64,000 nt of DNA, taken from assembly GCA_947494975.1 (NCBI GenBank), contig CANLXA010000002.1, positions 806,001 through 870,000 on the forward strand. The letters run 5' to 3'. The notes beneath the pieces are model-generated. The model made no database searches and was not told where the DNA came from. It saw nothing but the letters and a program-made list of their open reading frames with translations. Every line of letters starts with the position of its first letter. Position 1 is the first letter of the stretch. Both the position numbers and the translations under genes were made by a program. The DNA is from an uncultured Roseicyclus sp. Lineage in GTDB: Bacteria; Pseudomonadota; Alphaproteobacteria; Rhodobacterales; Rhodobacteraceae. Below are positions 1 to 6,601 of this stretch, piece by piece.

Positions 1-404
1 GAATAACCCGTCACGCCATGGTCGGTCCGAAGCTCAACCAGTGGGCTGGTCGCGCAGCGGTCCAGAAGCAACTGATGCAATTGCGCCCGGTGCACGACCG
101 CGTAGGGATTGCCAAAATGCGCGCGGAAATCATCCGTCAGGGGGATCTGGGTGATCTCCTCGGCGGTTTCGGCATCCATCAGGCGCAGCGCATCGATGAA
201 CACGGCCGTTTCCCGCATCTGCGGGCCGATACCCAAGGCATCAAAGCAATGGAATCCATTGGGTCCAAGCTGAATTCCGGCGCCAATCTCGCCGAATGCG
301 CGGCCGCGCTCGCACACGATTGACGGGATATCCTTGCCCGCCAGTGCGGCGGCCGCAGCCAGCCCGCCGATGCCGCCACCGGCTATGAGGATTGGATCCG
401 TCAA
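1..404 (-). CDS. FAD-dependent aromatic-ring monooxygenase, N-terminal part (cut by window start)
   Basis: The minus-strand reading begins LTDPILIAGGGIGGLAAAAA, a Rossmann GxGxxG dinucleotide-binding motif, followed by a CERGRAFGEIGAGIQLGPNG stretch. That is the N-terminus of flavoprotein monooxygenases of the salicylate hydroxylase / 3-hydroxybenzoate 6-hydroxylase type, which add one oxygen to an aromatic ring using NAD(P)H and O2. About 134 residues are present; the DG and GD FAD motifs lie outside the window. I chose the TTG start at 404 because GGAGAGG sits six bases upstream; an in-frame ATG at 437 has no such site. It is divergent from a VOC-fold gene across about 150 bp, which may be a shared promoter region. 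The exact substrate cannot be read from this part. Confidence 0.8.
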   Translation of the reverse strand, partial: MTDPILIAGGGIGGLAAAAALAGKDIPSIVCERGRAFGEIGAGIQLGPNGFHCFDALGIGPQMRETAVFIDALRLMDAETAEEITQIPLTDDFRAHFGNPYAVVHRAQLHQLLLDRCATSPLVELRTDHGVTGY

Positions 405-553
405 GTCGCGCCTCTCCACAAAACAATAAGTATGCATATTACTTGTGGCGCAACCGGTCAAGCCGGGGCGGCGATTTGGCGGCGGGGCCATGGCCGCGCA
501 TATTCTTTGTCGCTAAGGTGAACGGCAATCTTTCAAGAAGGGTGGGGCGGACA

Positions 554-988
554 ATGAAATTGGAATTTCATCACATCAACTTTGTCTCGCGCGACGTGAA
601 CGCGATGCACGCGTTTTACACTGACATCCTGGGCTTGGCGGACATTGCAGCCGAGAATTTCCCCCGAACCGAAGAGACAGAGGATGCGGGCTATGGCGGC
701 AACATCCGGTTTGCGACCGATGGCGGCATGCAGATGCATCTCGCCGAGCGGGACCTGAGCGTGGCCTTCAAGAATGGTCACACGATCAACCCTGTCGATC
801 GTGGCCATATCGCGTTTCGCACCGATGATCTGGCGGAGGTTCTGCGTCAGCTTGAGCGGCACGGCATTCCGTATTCCGACTACGGCACGACCTTTGCCAA
901 GACCTGGCATCAGGTGTTCTTCATGGATCCGGAAGGCAACGTCGTGGAAGTGCACCAGGAGGTTGATCCGCCCGCAACCACGCCTTGA
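554..988 (+). CDS. VOC-superfamily protein (glyoxalase/dioxygenase fold), 144 aa
   Basis: A single vicinal-oxygen-chelate domain begins MKLEFHHINFVSRDVNAMHA. Candidate metal ligands are His6/His7, His85 (RGHIAF) and Glu132 (NVVEVHQ), placed as in glyoxalase I and extradiol-type members. Members isomerise, hydroxylate or cleave small substrates through a bidentate metal chelate. The reading frame is open upstream to 392, but the protein homologous to the family starts at 554, after an AAGGGTGGGG purine stretch. Divergence from an aromatic-ring monooxygenase makes a role in degrading aromatic compounds reasonable, but that is inference only. It could also be an uncharacterised glyoxalase-like protein. 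Confidence 0.75.
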   Translation: MKLEFHHINFVSRDVNAMHAFYTDILGLADIAAENFPRTEETEDAGYGGNIRFATDGGMQMHLAERDLSVAFKNGHTINPVDRGHIAFRTDDLAEVLRQLERHGIPYSDYGTTFAKTWHQVFFMDPEGNVVEVHQEVDPPATTP

Positions 989-1130
989 TGGGCTGCCGCT
1001 GGCCGCCCTGCGGCATGCCGGTCCTCTGGCTCCGAGACGAAGTGATCGCATCGATCAGTGGGTGCAATCATGGATCGCCAAGACAGTCCCGGAACCGGGA
1101 ACGCACAGGGAACGTGCCACAGAGCACGTT

Positions 1131-3176
1131 TCAGGACGCCGCCTCCAGCGCCGTTTCACATACGAGGGCGCGAAGGGAGACGAGGCTCATCGGCTTCCCA
1201 AAATAAAAGCCCTGAACGGCGTTGCACCCGGCGTCTTGCAGGAACTGCAGCTCATCCTTGTGCTCGACCCCCTCCGCCAGAACCGGGATGCCCAGGGAAT
1301 CGCCCAACAACAATGTCGCGCGCACAATCGCGGCGCGTTGATGATCGATATGGACGTCCTGAATGAAGCTGCGGTCGATCTTGATCTTGTCGAACGGAAA
1401 GGATTGCAGCGTGGCAAGCGACGAATATCCGGTTCCGAAATCATCCATGGCGATCCGAACACCCATCGCCTTGATGCCGCGCATGACCTCAAGGGTGGTC
1501 GCCTGATCCGCGATGATGCTGGCCTCGGTAATCTCCAGTTCCAGCCGCCCTGGATCCAGCAAGCTTTCCGTCAACGCGTCAGCCAGGTTCTCCAGAAACG
1601 CCGGTTCGACAAGTTGTTGGGGCGCGACATTCACGGCGATGCTGAACGGACGCGTCCAGGTCGCGGCTTCCATGCAGGCCGTGCGCAGAACCCACAGGCC
1701 AAGCTCGCAGATCAAACCGGTTTCTTCCGCCACGGGGATGAATTGGCCCGGCGAGATCAACCCGCGCTCGGGGTGCCGCCACCGCAACAGCACTTCACAT
1801 CCGGTCGGCTGCAGGGACCCCAACTCGTTCTGCAATTGGTAGACAAGTTCGAATTCGTCATTCGCCAATGCCTGACGCAGGTCTTGCACAAGCAGACGTT
1901 TCTGTCGGCTTTGTTCATCTAGATCCGCATCGTAGCTGCAAATCTGTGTACCCTGGCTGGCCTTGGCGCGGTGCATCGCAAGATCGGATTTCTGGACCAG
2001 GTCGTTGATATCCTCCGAACCGGTCACGCCGCTTGCCACGCCAATGGAAACGGAGAACCGGATCGCGATACCGTTGTAATCGACAGGCGGCTCCATCGCG
2101 GTGGACAGCCGTTGGGCAAAGGCATCGGCCTCGTGGACGTCCTTGATGCCCGTCTGCACAGCCGTGAATTCGTCACCGCCGGTTCGGGTGATATGCTCGG
2201 CAGGCTGACAGGCGCCTGCCAAACGGCGGGCAATGTCCTGAAGCACATGATCCCCGGCTTCATTGCCGTAGAGGTCGTTGATTTCCTTGAAATTATCCAA
2301 GTCCAACGTCAAAGCCGCCGTTAGCGTGTCAGCACCCTCTGAAGGACCGGCCGCCCGCTCCGCCAGCCATTCACTCAGCCAAAGCCGGTTGGGCAGGCCG
2401 GTGAGATGATCGTGCTTTGTCGAATGCGCGAGGCTGAGCAGGGCCTCCCCTTCCAGATCGGTTTCAAGCCGCACGGCCGCAAAGCCGACCGACAGGATCA
2501 CAGCGGTGACGCTGAAGATCAACATGCCGAGGGTTGCCTCGGCGATGATCTGGGGTGGCACGATGATCAGCGGGCTCAGCTCGATCATGATCGCACTCAT
2601 GCCGGTAAAGTGCATGGAGCAGATCGCGATGGTCATCAAGACGGCCCCGCCAAGCCAGCAATAGCGCGTGACCGGATAGGCGATCCGGTGATACGCGGCG
2701 GCGCCAAACCCGATTCCGAACAGAACCGACGTGACCAGTAACCCCGTGTCCCAATTGATCCGACCGGGGATCAGATAGGCCTTCATGCCGACATAATGCA
2801 TGACGGACACCGTCAGGCCCAACGTGGCCCCGGCAAGAAGGGTTCGCGCCAGGCTGCGACCGTTGGAGAAGATCATATTCGCGCCGAACATGCCGACCAC
2901 CGCAATGGCAAGGGAGATACCGGTCCAGGCCGGGTCATATCCATGATCGACGGCTGGGTCATAGGCCAGCATGGCGATGAAATGCGTTGACCATATCGTC
3001 GCGCCTGCAAGCAGGCCCGATAAGGGCAATTGCACCTGCTTGCGCGTGCTGCTGGCCACCGACAGCCGACGCGACACCAGAACCGACAGGCACGACCCCG
3101 TGACGCAGACAAGGGCCGCCACCAACAAAAGCCAAAGCTCATGTTCTTGAGTGAGGCACTCAAGGATCCGGTTCAT
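1131..3176 (-). CDS. MHYT sensor - GGDEF - EAL cyclic-di-GMP signalling protein, 681 aa
   Basis: Residues 1-235 form a seven-helix MHYT integral membrane sensor with the characteristic motifs THFIAM (His65), MHYVGM (His127) and MHFTGM (His189), thought to bind copper and sense O2, CO or NO. A diguanylate cyclase domain follows with an intact RTGGDEF signature (333-337). No RxxD inhibitory site is visible just before it. A C-terminal phosphodiesterase domain has EVL (461-463) in place of EAL, a common active variant, plus DDFGTG (578-583), KIKIDRSFI and AEGVE. Both activities may therefore be functional, making and breaking c-di-GMP at the inner membrane. GGTGGAG lies eight bases before the ATG. 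It is downstream of the peptide-maturation locus but separated from it by a terminator. Confidence 0.93.
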   Translation of the reverse strand: MNRILECLTQEHELWLLLVAALVCVTGSCLSVLVSRRLSVASSTRKQVQLPLSGLLAGATIWSTHFIAMLAYDPAVDHGYDPAWTGISLAIAVVGMFGANMIFSNGRSLARTLLAGATLGLTVSVMHYVGMKAYLIPGRINWDTGLLVTSVLFGIGFGAAAYHRIAYPVTRYCWLGGAVLMTIAICSMHFTGMSAIMIELSPLIIVPPQIIAEATLGMLIFSVTAVILSVGFAAVRLETDLEGEALLSLAHSTKHDHLTGLPNRLWLSEWLAERAAGPSEGADTLTAALTLDLDNFKEINDLYGNEAGDHVLQDIARRLAGACQPAEHITRTGGDEFTAVQTGIKDVHEADAFAQRLSTAMEPPVDYNGIAIRFSVSIGVASGVTGSEDINDLVQKSDLAMHRAKASQGTQICSYDADLDEQSRQKRLLVQDLRQALANDEFELVYQLQNELGSLQPTGCEVLLRWRHPERGLISPGQFIPVAEETGLICELGLWVLRTACMEAATWTRPFSIAVNVAPQQLVEPAFLENLADALTESLLDPGRLELEITEASIIADQATTLEVMRGIKAMGVRIAMDDFGTGYSSLATLQSFPFDKIKIDRSFIQDVHIDHQRAAIVRATLLLGDSLGIPVLAEGVEHKDELQFLQDAGCNAVQGFYFGKPMSLVSLRALVCETALEAAS

Positions 3177-3398
3177 TCAGAACGCTCCACCATAGGTCAG
3201 GCCGCGGGGCACCTGTGCCTGATGAAAGTGAACATCGCGTTGCGAACGGCGTTAAAAATTTGATCAGTTGCATAGAAACCAACGGGGACTAGGCGCTTGT
3301 GGCCGCCAGCATCGCGCCGGTAGGGGCAGGCGGGCCCGTGGAAAACCCGCCCGACACGCAGATCAGGCACCGCCATGCGTCGGTGGCGAGATCGCAAA

Positions 3399-3426
3399 AG
3401 CCCCCCGAGACCTATCCCGGGGGGCT
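3399..3426 (-). terminator. Rho-independent terminator after the small-peptide genes
   Basis: A nine-base perfect inverted repeat (AGCCCCCCG / CGGGGGGCT, ten-base loop) is followed on the minus strand by TTTT. It lies 80 bp past the stop of the last peptide gene and 220 bp before the MHYT gene, so it should close the peptide transcription unit. Confidence 0.75.
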
Positions 3427-3429
3427 CTG

Positions 3430-3484
3430 AGAGGTGGGGAGAACACCTCTGCGGGGTGAAGCGGCCCCAGGGGCGCGGGGCCGC
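3430..3484. other. Two further stem-loops between the peptide gene and its terminator
   Basis: AGAGGTG (3430-3436) pairs with CACCTCT (3444-3450), and GCGGCCCC (3461-3468) pairs with GGGGCCGC (3477-3484). With the terminator this makes three hairpins in about 90 bp directly 3' of the peptide reading frame, which could protect a short abundant mRNA from 3' exonucleases. The rest of the gene-free stretch 3177-3505 shows only the promoter and leader side of the MHYT gene; I see no other feature in it. Confidence 0.5.
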
Positions 3485-3505
3485 TTCGGGGGGGGGACCC
3501 GGGAC

Positions 3506-3664
3506 CTAGAAGAGGTCCTTGATCAGCTTCTTGCCGAGGTTGATCGCAATCGGTGCTGCCGCGGAGGCCAGCGCGCCCCAGAAGGCCGGTGCGACGTTCG
3601 CGTCGAGAGCGGATCCGAGACGGTCTTCACGATCGACAGAAGGGGATTGGTACGGAAGGTTCAT
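3506..3664 (-). CDS. Small peptide A of the PatG-type locus, candidate precursor, 52 aa
   Basis: This 52-residue frame has an excellent ribosome site (AAGGAG, seven bases before the ATG). It begins MNLPYQSPSVDREDRL and continues with a hydrophobic Ala-rich segment (APAFWGALASAAAPIAINL), ending in the cationic amphipathic tail GKKLIKDLF. The first 30 residues share 18 identities with the neighbouring peptide B, while the C-terminal halves diverge. That is the pattern of a common leader with variable cores. It has no cysteine or threonine, so azoline formation as in classic cyanobactins is not possible at those residues. Trp29 is a possible modification site. It is the last gene of the unit, before tandem hairpins and a terminator. 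An unmodified membrane-active peptide is the main alternative. Confidence 0.75.
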   Translation of the reverse strand: MNLPYQSPSVDREDRLGSALDANVAPAFWGALASAAAPIAINLGKKLIKDLF

Positions 3665-3704
3665 GGAAAGTCTCCTTGATTAAAGTTGAAAAATGACCCG
3701 TGCT

Positions 3705-3905
3705 TTACAGGCCGGAAATCGCCGAAACCGCGAAGTCTTTGGCCGCGGTTTTGGCGTGAGGGGCGAGGTAGTTCATTGCGGAACCGATCCCGCCCGTCAC
3801 ATCGTCCCAGCTCAAACCAAACAGAGCCGGATCGACGCCTTGCCCCATCGCCGCAGACAGACGGTTTTCGCGGTCAATGGCGGGGGATTGATAGGGGAGG
3901 TTCAT
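3705..3905 (-). CDS. Small peptide B of the PatG-type locus, candidate precursor, 66 aa
   Basis: This paralogue of the next gene starts MNLPYQSPAIDRENRL, keeps V-x-PA-x-x-G at residues 24-30, then diverges into a Gly/Ala-rich, weakly amphipathic C-terminus ending SAISGL. The frame stays open far upstream (to 4439) inside the PatG-type gene. The start is placed at 3905 because GAGAAAGGA lies directly upstream and the N-terminus then matches peptide A exactly. There are no Cys residues and no cyanobactin-type AYD recognition motif. It lies 137 bp downstream of the PatG-type gene on the same strand and shares an 18-bp leader element with that gene's internal start. I infer it is a maturation substrate; there is no experimental proof. 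Confidence 0.75.
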   Translation of the reverse strand: MNLPYQSPAIDRENRLSAAMGQGVDPALFGLSWDDVTGGIGSAMNYLAPHAKTAAKDFAVSAISGL

Positions 3906-3910
3906 GATAA

Positions 3911-3928
3911 TTCCTTTCTCAAATGGGA
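3911..3928 (-). promoter_or_regulatory. Duplicated ribosome-binding leader in front of peptide B
   Basis: The plus-strand text TTCCTTTCTCAAATGGGA matches 5247-5264 (TTCCTTTCTGAAATGGGA) at 17 of 18 positions. Read on the minus strand it holds the AGAAAGGAA Shine-Dalgarno site of peptide B. The second copy sits at the same distance from an internal ATG of the PatG-type gene. Confidence 0.7.
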
Positions 3929-4042
3929 TGGGCACGGGGGCCCGGATCAACATGGGGAAATCCATGCCGTGGATGTGCCGCAGGCGGGTGGGGCCGGCTG
4001 TGGCGCATGTCGGGCGGCACCGGGCGGGCGCCGCCGCGGCGC

Positions 4043-6262
4043 TTAATACGCACGCCAGCTGCGCAGCGGGCCGAAGGTGACGGGCATCATGCCGCTGACA
4101 TCGATCGTGTAGCGGTAGAGCTTGCGCGCCTCTTCCTCGCGGCGTTGCGGATTGAAGAATTGCATCACCACATCGTAGCATTCCGACCCGGGGCGGCTGA
4201 TCGGGCTGCGTTCCACCTCGATGGCGTTCAGCTCCAGCTTGTTGGCGATCGCATCCTTGAAGACTTCTCCAACCTGGTGGGCGTTGGTCGCGGCAAAATT
4301 CATCGCGCGGTAATGTGGTTCGATGCCCTTGTTGCGCAATTCGTAGTAGATGCGATCCAGGAAATTGCGCATCGCATCCAGCTCCGCCTTTTTCGCCCTG
4401 GACCCAAGAACGGCCTTGGTCAATGCCGCCGGGTTCCAAGAGAACATGCCACGCAGAACCGGGACGAGGACGGGCACGACATGGCCGTTATAGAGCCGGG
4501 TTTCCCCTTCGATATGACCGGCGATGGACACCCGATCGACCTTGGTGGGGCAATCCACGGCATCGGATTGGGCCGTCATCAGCTCCGCCGATTCCTGATC
4601 GGCATCGACGAACTTGTTCGGGTCAATGCCGGTCTGCTCGATCATGTATTGGACGAGGCGAGCAAACTCCAACACGGCGAACTGGCTTTGCGGCCGGATC
4701 GCGAAGACCGGGATGCCGTCGATCTCCAGGGTCCATTCCAGGGCGGTGGATTTGTCCATATTGGGCTGGAAGCCCGACGGATCGCGATAGGCCAGGAACC
4801 GCGCCATGGAGATGGCGTTGTTGGGCATGAGCGGCTTGAGCTTCTCGTTTTGCGCGACAAGACCGTCCATCGCCTGCTGGAAGTAATCCATGTTGGTTTC
4901 GGTCACGAAATCGTACCCGATCGTGCCAAGCGCAAAGACCTTGTCGTCGGCCAGCAGGTTGGATGCGTAGTGCTGCGGGCGCACGTCGTCTTGCGGGGCA
5001 TGGACGAAAGTGTTGGCGGCGGGGTCCCGCACGGTGTGACGGGGTTGGGCCGGGGTCGGAGCGGCAGAGGCAGGCGCGACATCTGCGACCGCAACGGCAG
5101 GCGCAGGCGATGGGGTGGGGGCCGCCGACGGGGCGGGTGCCTCTGCGGCAGCGGGTTCAATATCGGCAGGAGCCAGTTGGGCGGGGTCGATATCGCCTGC
5201 AGGGGTCACGAGATCGGCGGCATGATCGGTGTCAGACATCGTAATGTTCCTTTCTGAAATGGGAGCTTGGGGAGTCACCTTTTCGGCCCGAAATGGGCCC
5301 AGATGTTCGTGTAAAAGCACGAAATCCAATCGCCGGGCGGGGCGGGGGGGCTTGTCGTCTCCCGAGGGACTCGAAGGGCAGGGGACGCAAGATTGAAGGA
5401 AGATCCTTTGCAGGTCGGCGATCGGCATGTTGGGCACCAGCGCGCGGATCAGCGCGCAGAGGCCTGACACGACCGGGGCGGCGAAGCTGCTGCCGGAGAT
5501 GCTGGCCTCCGCATCATGGGAGGCATAGCGGATATCGACGCCGGGCGCGTGGATCGTCTTGTTGCGAAGGCCGGGCCCGAAATTGTTGAAATGGGCCGCG
5601 TGACCTTCGGCGTCATGGGCCCCGATGGCCAGAACATGAGCCATGGCGGCCGGTACGGTGTCGGCATTCAGCCCGTCGTTGCCCACGGCCGCGACAACCT
5701 GCACGTTCCTGGACACGCAATACTCGACGGCATCGCGCATCTCGTCACTGGGCTGGCCAGTATTCGAGAGGTGCGCGCCGCTCACATTGATGATCTCGGC
5801 ACCCTGGTCGCAGGCGGCCTTGATCGCCCGGGCAAGGGTGAATTGCGAACACCCGGTCAGCCGTCCGGCGCGATCCTCGGTGAATACGGGGATCTGAAAT
5901 GCATCGGCATGCGGCGCGATGCCCGTGCTCTTGCCGACAATGATGCTGGCCACGGCGGTTCCATGCAGGGTCTTCTGCGCAGCATCGATGGGCGCCAGGG
6001 ACCGCGTGTCGAGGTCCGGATGGTCGATATCGACACCACCATCCAGAACCGCGACCCTCACCCCGCTTCCGAACCGGGCCATCGCACGAAGCGCGCGGAG
6101 GGCATCTCTTTGGGCGTCCAGATCATACATGGCAACGGGTCCGTGCGGATGGCGCAGGCAAGGGCGCACCTTCTTCGTCAGCCCGAAAGGCACCGGAAGG
6201 TCGGCCTGCAACAGATGAAAAACGGGGGGTGGCTGCGCACGTGTACTAATAGGCGCAGCCAC
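4043..6262 (-). CDS. Subtilisin-like protease fused to a PatG-type (cyanobactin maturation) C-terminal domain, 739 aa
   Basis: Residues 60-290 are an S8 subtilase with Asp74 (VAVLDGG), His100 (LHGTAVA), oxyanion Asn195 (AAVGND) and Ser259 (SGSSFAAP), all intact. A Pro/Ala-rich linker (about 340-410) leads to a domain of about 310 residues. Its motifs (FLDRIYYELRNKGI, MNFAATNAHQ, VERSPISRPGSECYDV, YRYTIDVSGMMPVT, LRSW) match what I know of the C-terminus of PatG, the protease that cuts and macrocyclises cyanobactins. No azoline oxidase or methyltransferase domain is present. The frame opens at a GTG (6262) without a clear ribosome site; Met45 (6130) is an alternative. An internal ATG (Met342, 5239) has a strong ribosome site, so the C-terminal part may also be made alone. 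It has its own upstream region after a terminator. The two peptides downstream are the likely substrates. Confidence 0.85.
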   Translation of the reverse strand: MAAPISTRAQPPPVFHLLQADLPVPFGLTKKVRPCLRHPHGPVAMYDLDAQRDALRALRAMARFGSGVRVAVLDGGVDIDHPDLDTRSLAPIDAAQKTLHGTAVASIIVGKSTGIAPHADAFQIPVFTEDRAGRLTGCSQFTLARAIKAACDQGAEIINVSGAHLSNTGQPSDEMRDAVEYCVSRNVQVVAAVGNDGLNADTVPAAMAHVLAIGAHDAEGHAAHFNNFGPGLRNKTIHAPGVDIRYASHDAEASISGSSFAAPVVSGLCALIRALVPNMPIADLQRIFLQSCVPCPSSPSGDDKPPRPARRLDFVLLHEHLGPFRAEKVTPQAPISERNITMSDTDHAADLVTPAGDIDPAQLAPADIEPAAAEAPAPSAAPTPSPAPAVAVADVAPASAAPTPAQPRHTVRDPAANTFVHAPQDDVRPQHYASNLLADDKVFALGTIGYDFVTETNMDYFQQAMDGLVAQNEKLKPLMPNNAISMARFLAYRDPSGFQPNMDKSTALEWTLEIDGIPVFAIRPQSQFAVLEFARLVQYMIEQTGIDPNKFVDADQESAELMTAQSDAVDCPTKVDRVSIAGHIEGETRLYNGHVVPVLVPVLRGMFSWNPAALTKAVLGSRAKKAELDAMRNFLDRIYYELRNKGIEPHYRAMNFAATNAHQVGEVFKDAIANKLELNAIEVERSPISRPGSECYDVVMQFFNPQRREEEARKLYRYTIDVSGMMPVTFGPLRSWRAY
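5247..5264 (-). promoter_or_regulatory. Internal ribosome-binding site before Met342 of the PatG-type gene
   Basis: On the minus strand AGAAAGGAA lies eight bases before the ATG at 5239, which would start MSDTDHAADLV and give a separate 398-residue PatG-type protein. The 18-bp element is the second copy of the leader found before peptide B (one mismatch). It suggests the protease and PatG-type parts were once separate cistrons, or that both long and short forms are made. Confidence 0.6.
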
Positions 6263-6282
6263 CGGGAAAATGCTTTGCTATG

Positions 6283-6382
6283 AAAAAGTCTTGCTGAAAT
6301 TCGTCGTAAAAGGGTCGTGCTGAAATAGGCGGGGTCCGGTCAAACGCGTCCGGCGGAGGGTAGAAAACTGGGTCGTCTAAAA
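6283..6382 (-). promoter_or_regulatory. Direct repeats upstream of the PatG-type gene, candidate operator
   Basis: On the plus strand AAAAAGTCTTGCTGAAAT (6283-6300) and AAAAGGGTCGTGCTGAAAT (6308-6326) repeat with a 26-bp period. A degenerate third copy (GGGTCGTCTAAAAT) is near 6370-6382. They fill the gene-free stretch between the terminator at 6538 and the PatG-type start. SARP-type regulators bind direct repeats, and a SARP-like gene lies in the locus, so this is a plausible target. No confident -35/-10 pair was seen. Confidence 0.4.
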
Positions 6383-6537
6383 TGGTCTTGGTCGTGTGGG
6401 GCGATGTCGTTGCGGGAAAATGCCCAGGTTGATATCGCCTGCATTAACCCTACCGAAACCTGCTCCCGACCCAGAGTGAAAACGCCGTGAAAACGCGCGC
6501 CGATCCCGTGAAGCTGGCGCGATATGTGGCGGCCGCC

Positions 6538-6572
6538 AAAAAAAGAGCCCCCATGGACGGATCCACGGGGGC
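6538..6572 (-). terminator. Strong rho-independent terminator after the S8 protease gene
   Basis: GCCCCC-x-TGGA pairs with TCCA-x-GGGGGC around a four-base loop. On the minus strand the stem is followed by seven consecutive T after CTC. It lies 30 bp past the protease stop and separates the regulator/haloperoxidase/protease unit from the PatG-type/peptide unit. Confidence 0.85.
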
Positions 6573-6601
6573 AGTCGGCACCTTCAGGGAGGTTCGGGAA
6601 T

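Noticed and set aside
3506-3664. Type I toxin-like hydrophobic peptide
   Set aside because: A paralogue with the same N-terminus lies beside it, it has a strong ribosome site, and no antisense RNA promoter is evident; a precursor role fits better, though membrane activity is not excluded.
3705-4439. A 244-codon frame that extends peptide B upstream into the PatG-type gene
   Set aside because: The upstream part is out of frame with the PatG-type gene and has no domain; a good ribosome site and the match to peptide A fix the start at 3905.
3506-6262. Classic cyanobactin cluster
   Set aside because: The peptides lack Cys and AYD-type recognition sequences, and no cyclodehydratase, oxidase or prenyltransferase is present; only the PatG-type domain supports the link, so it is described as PatG-like.
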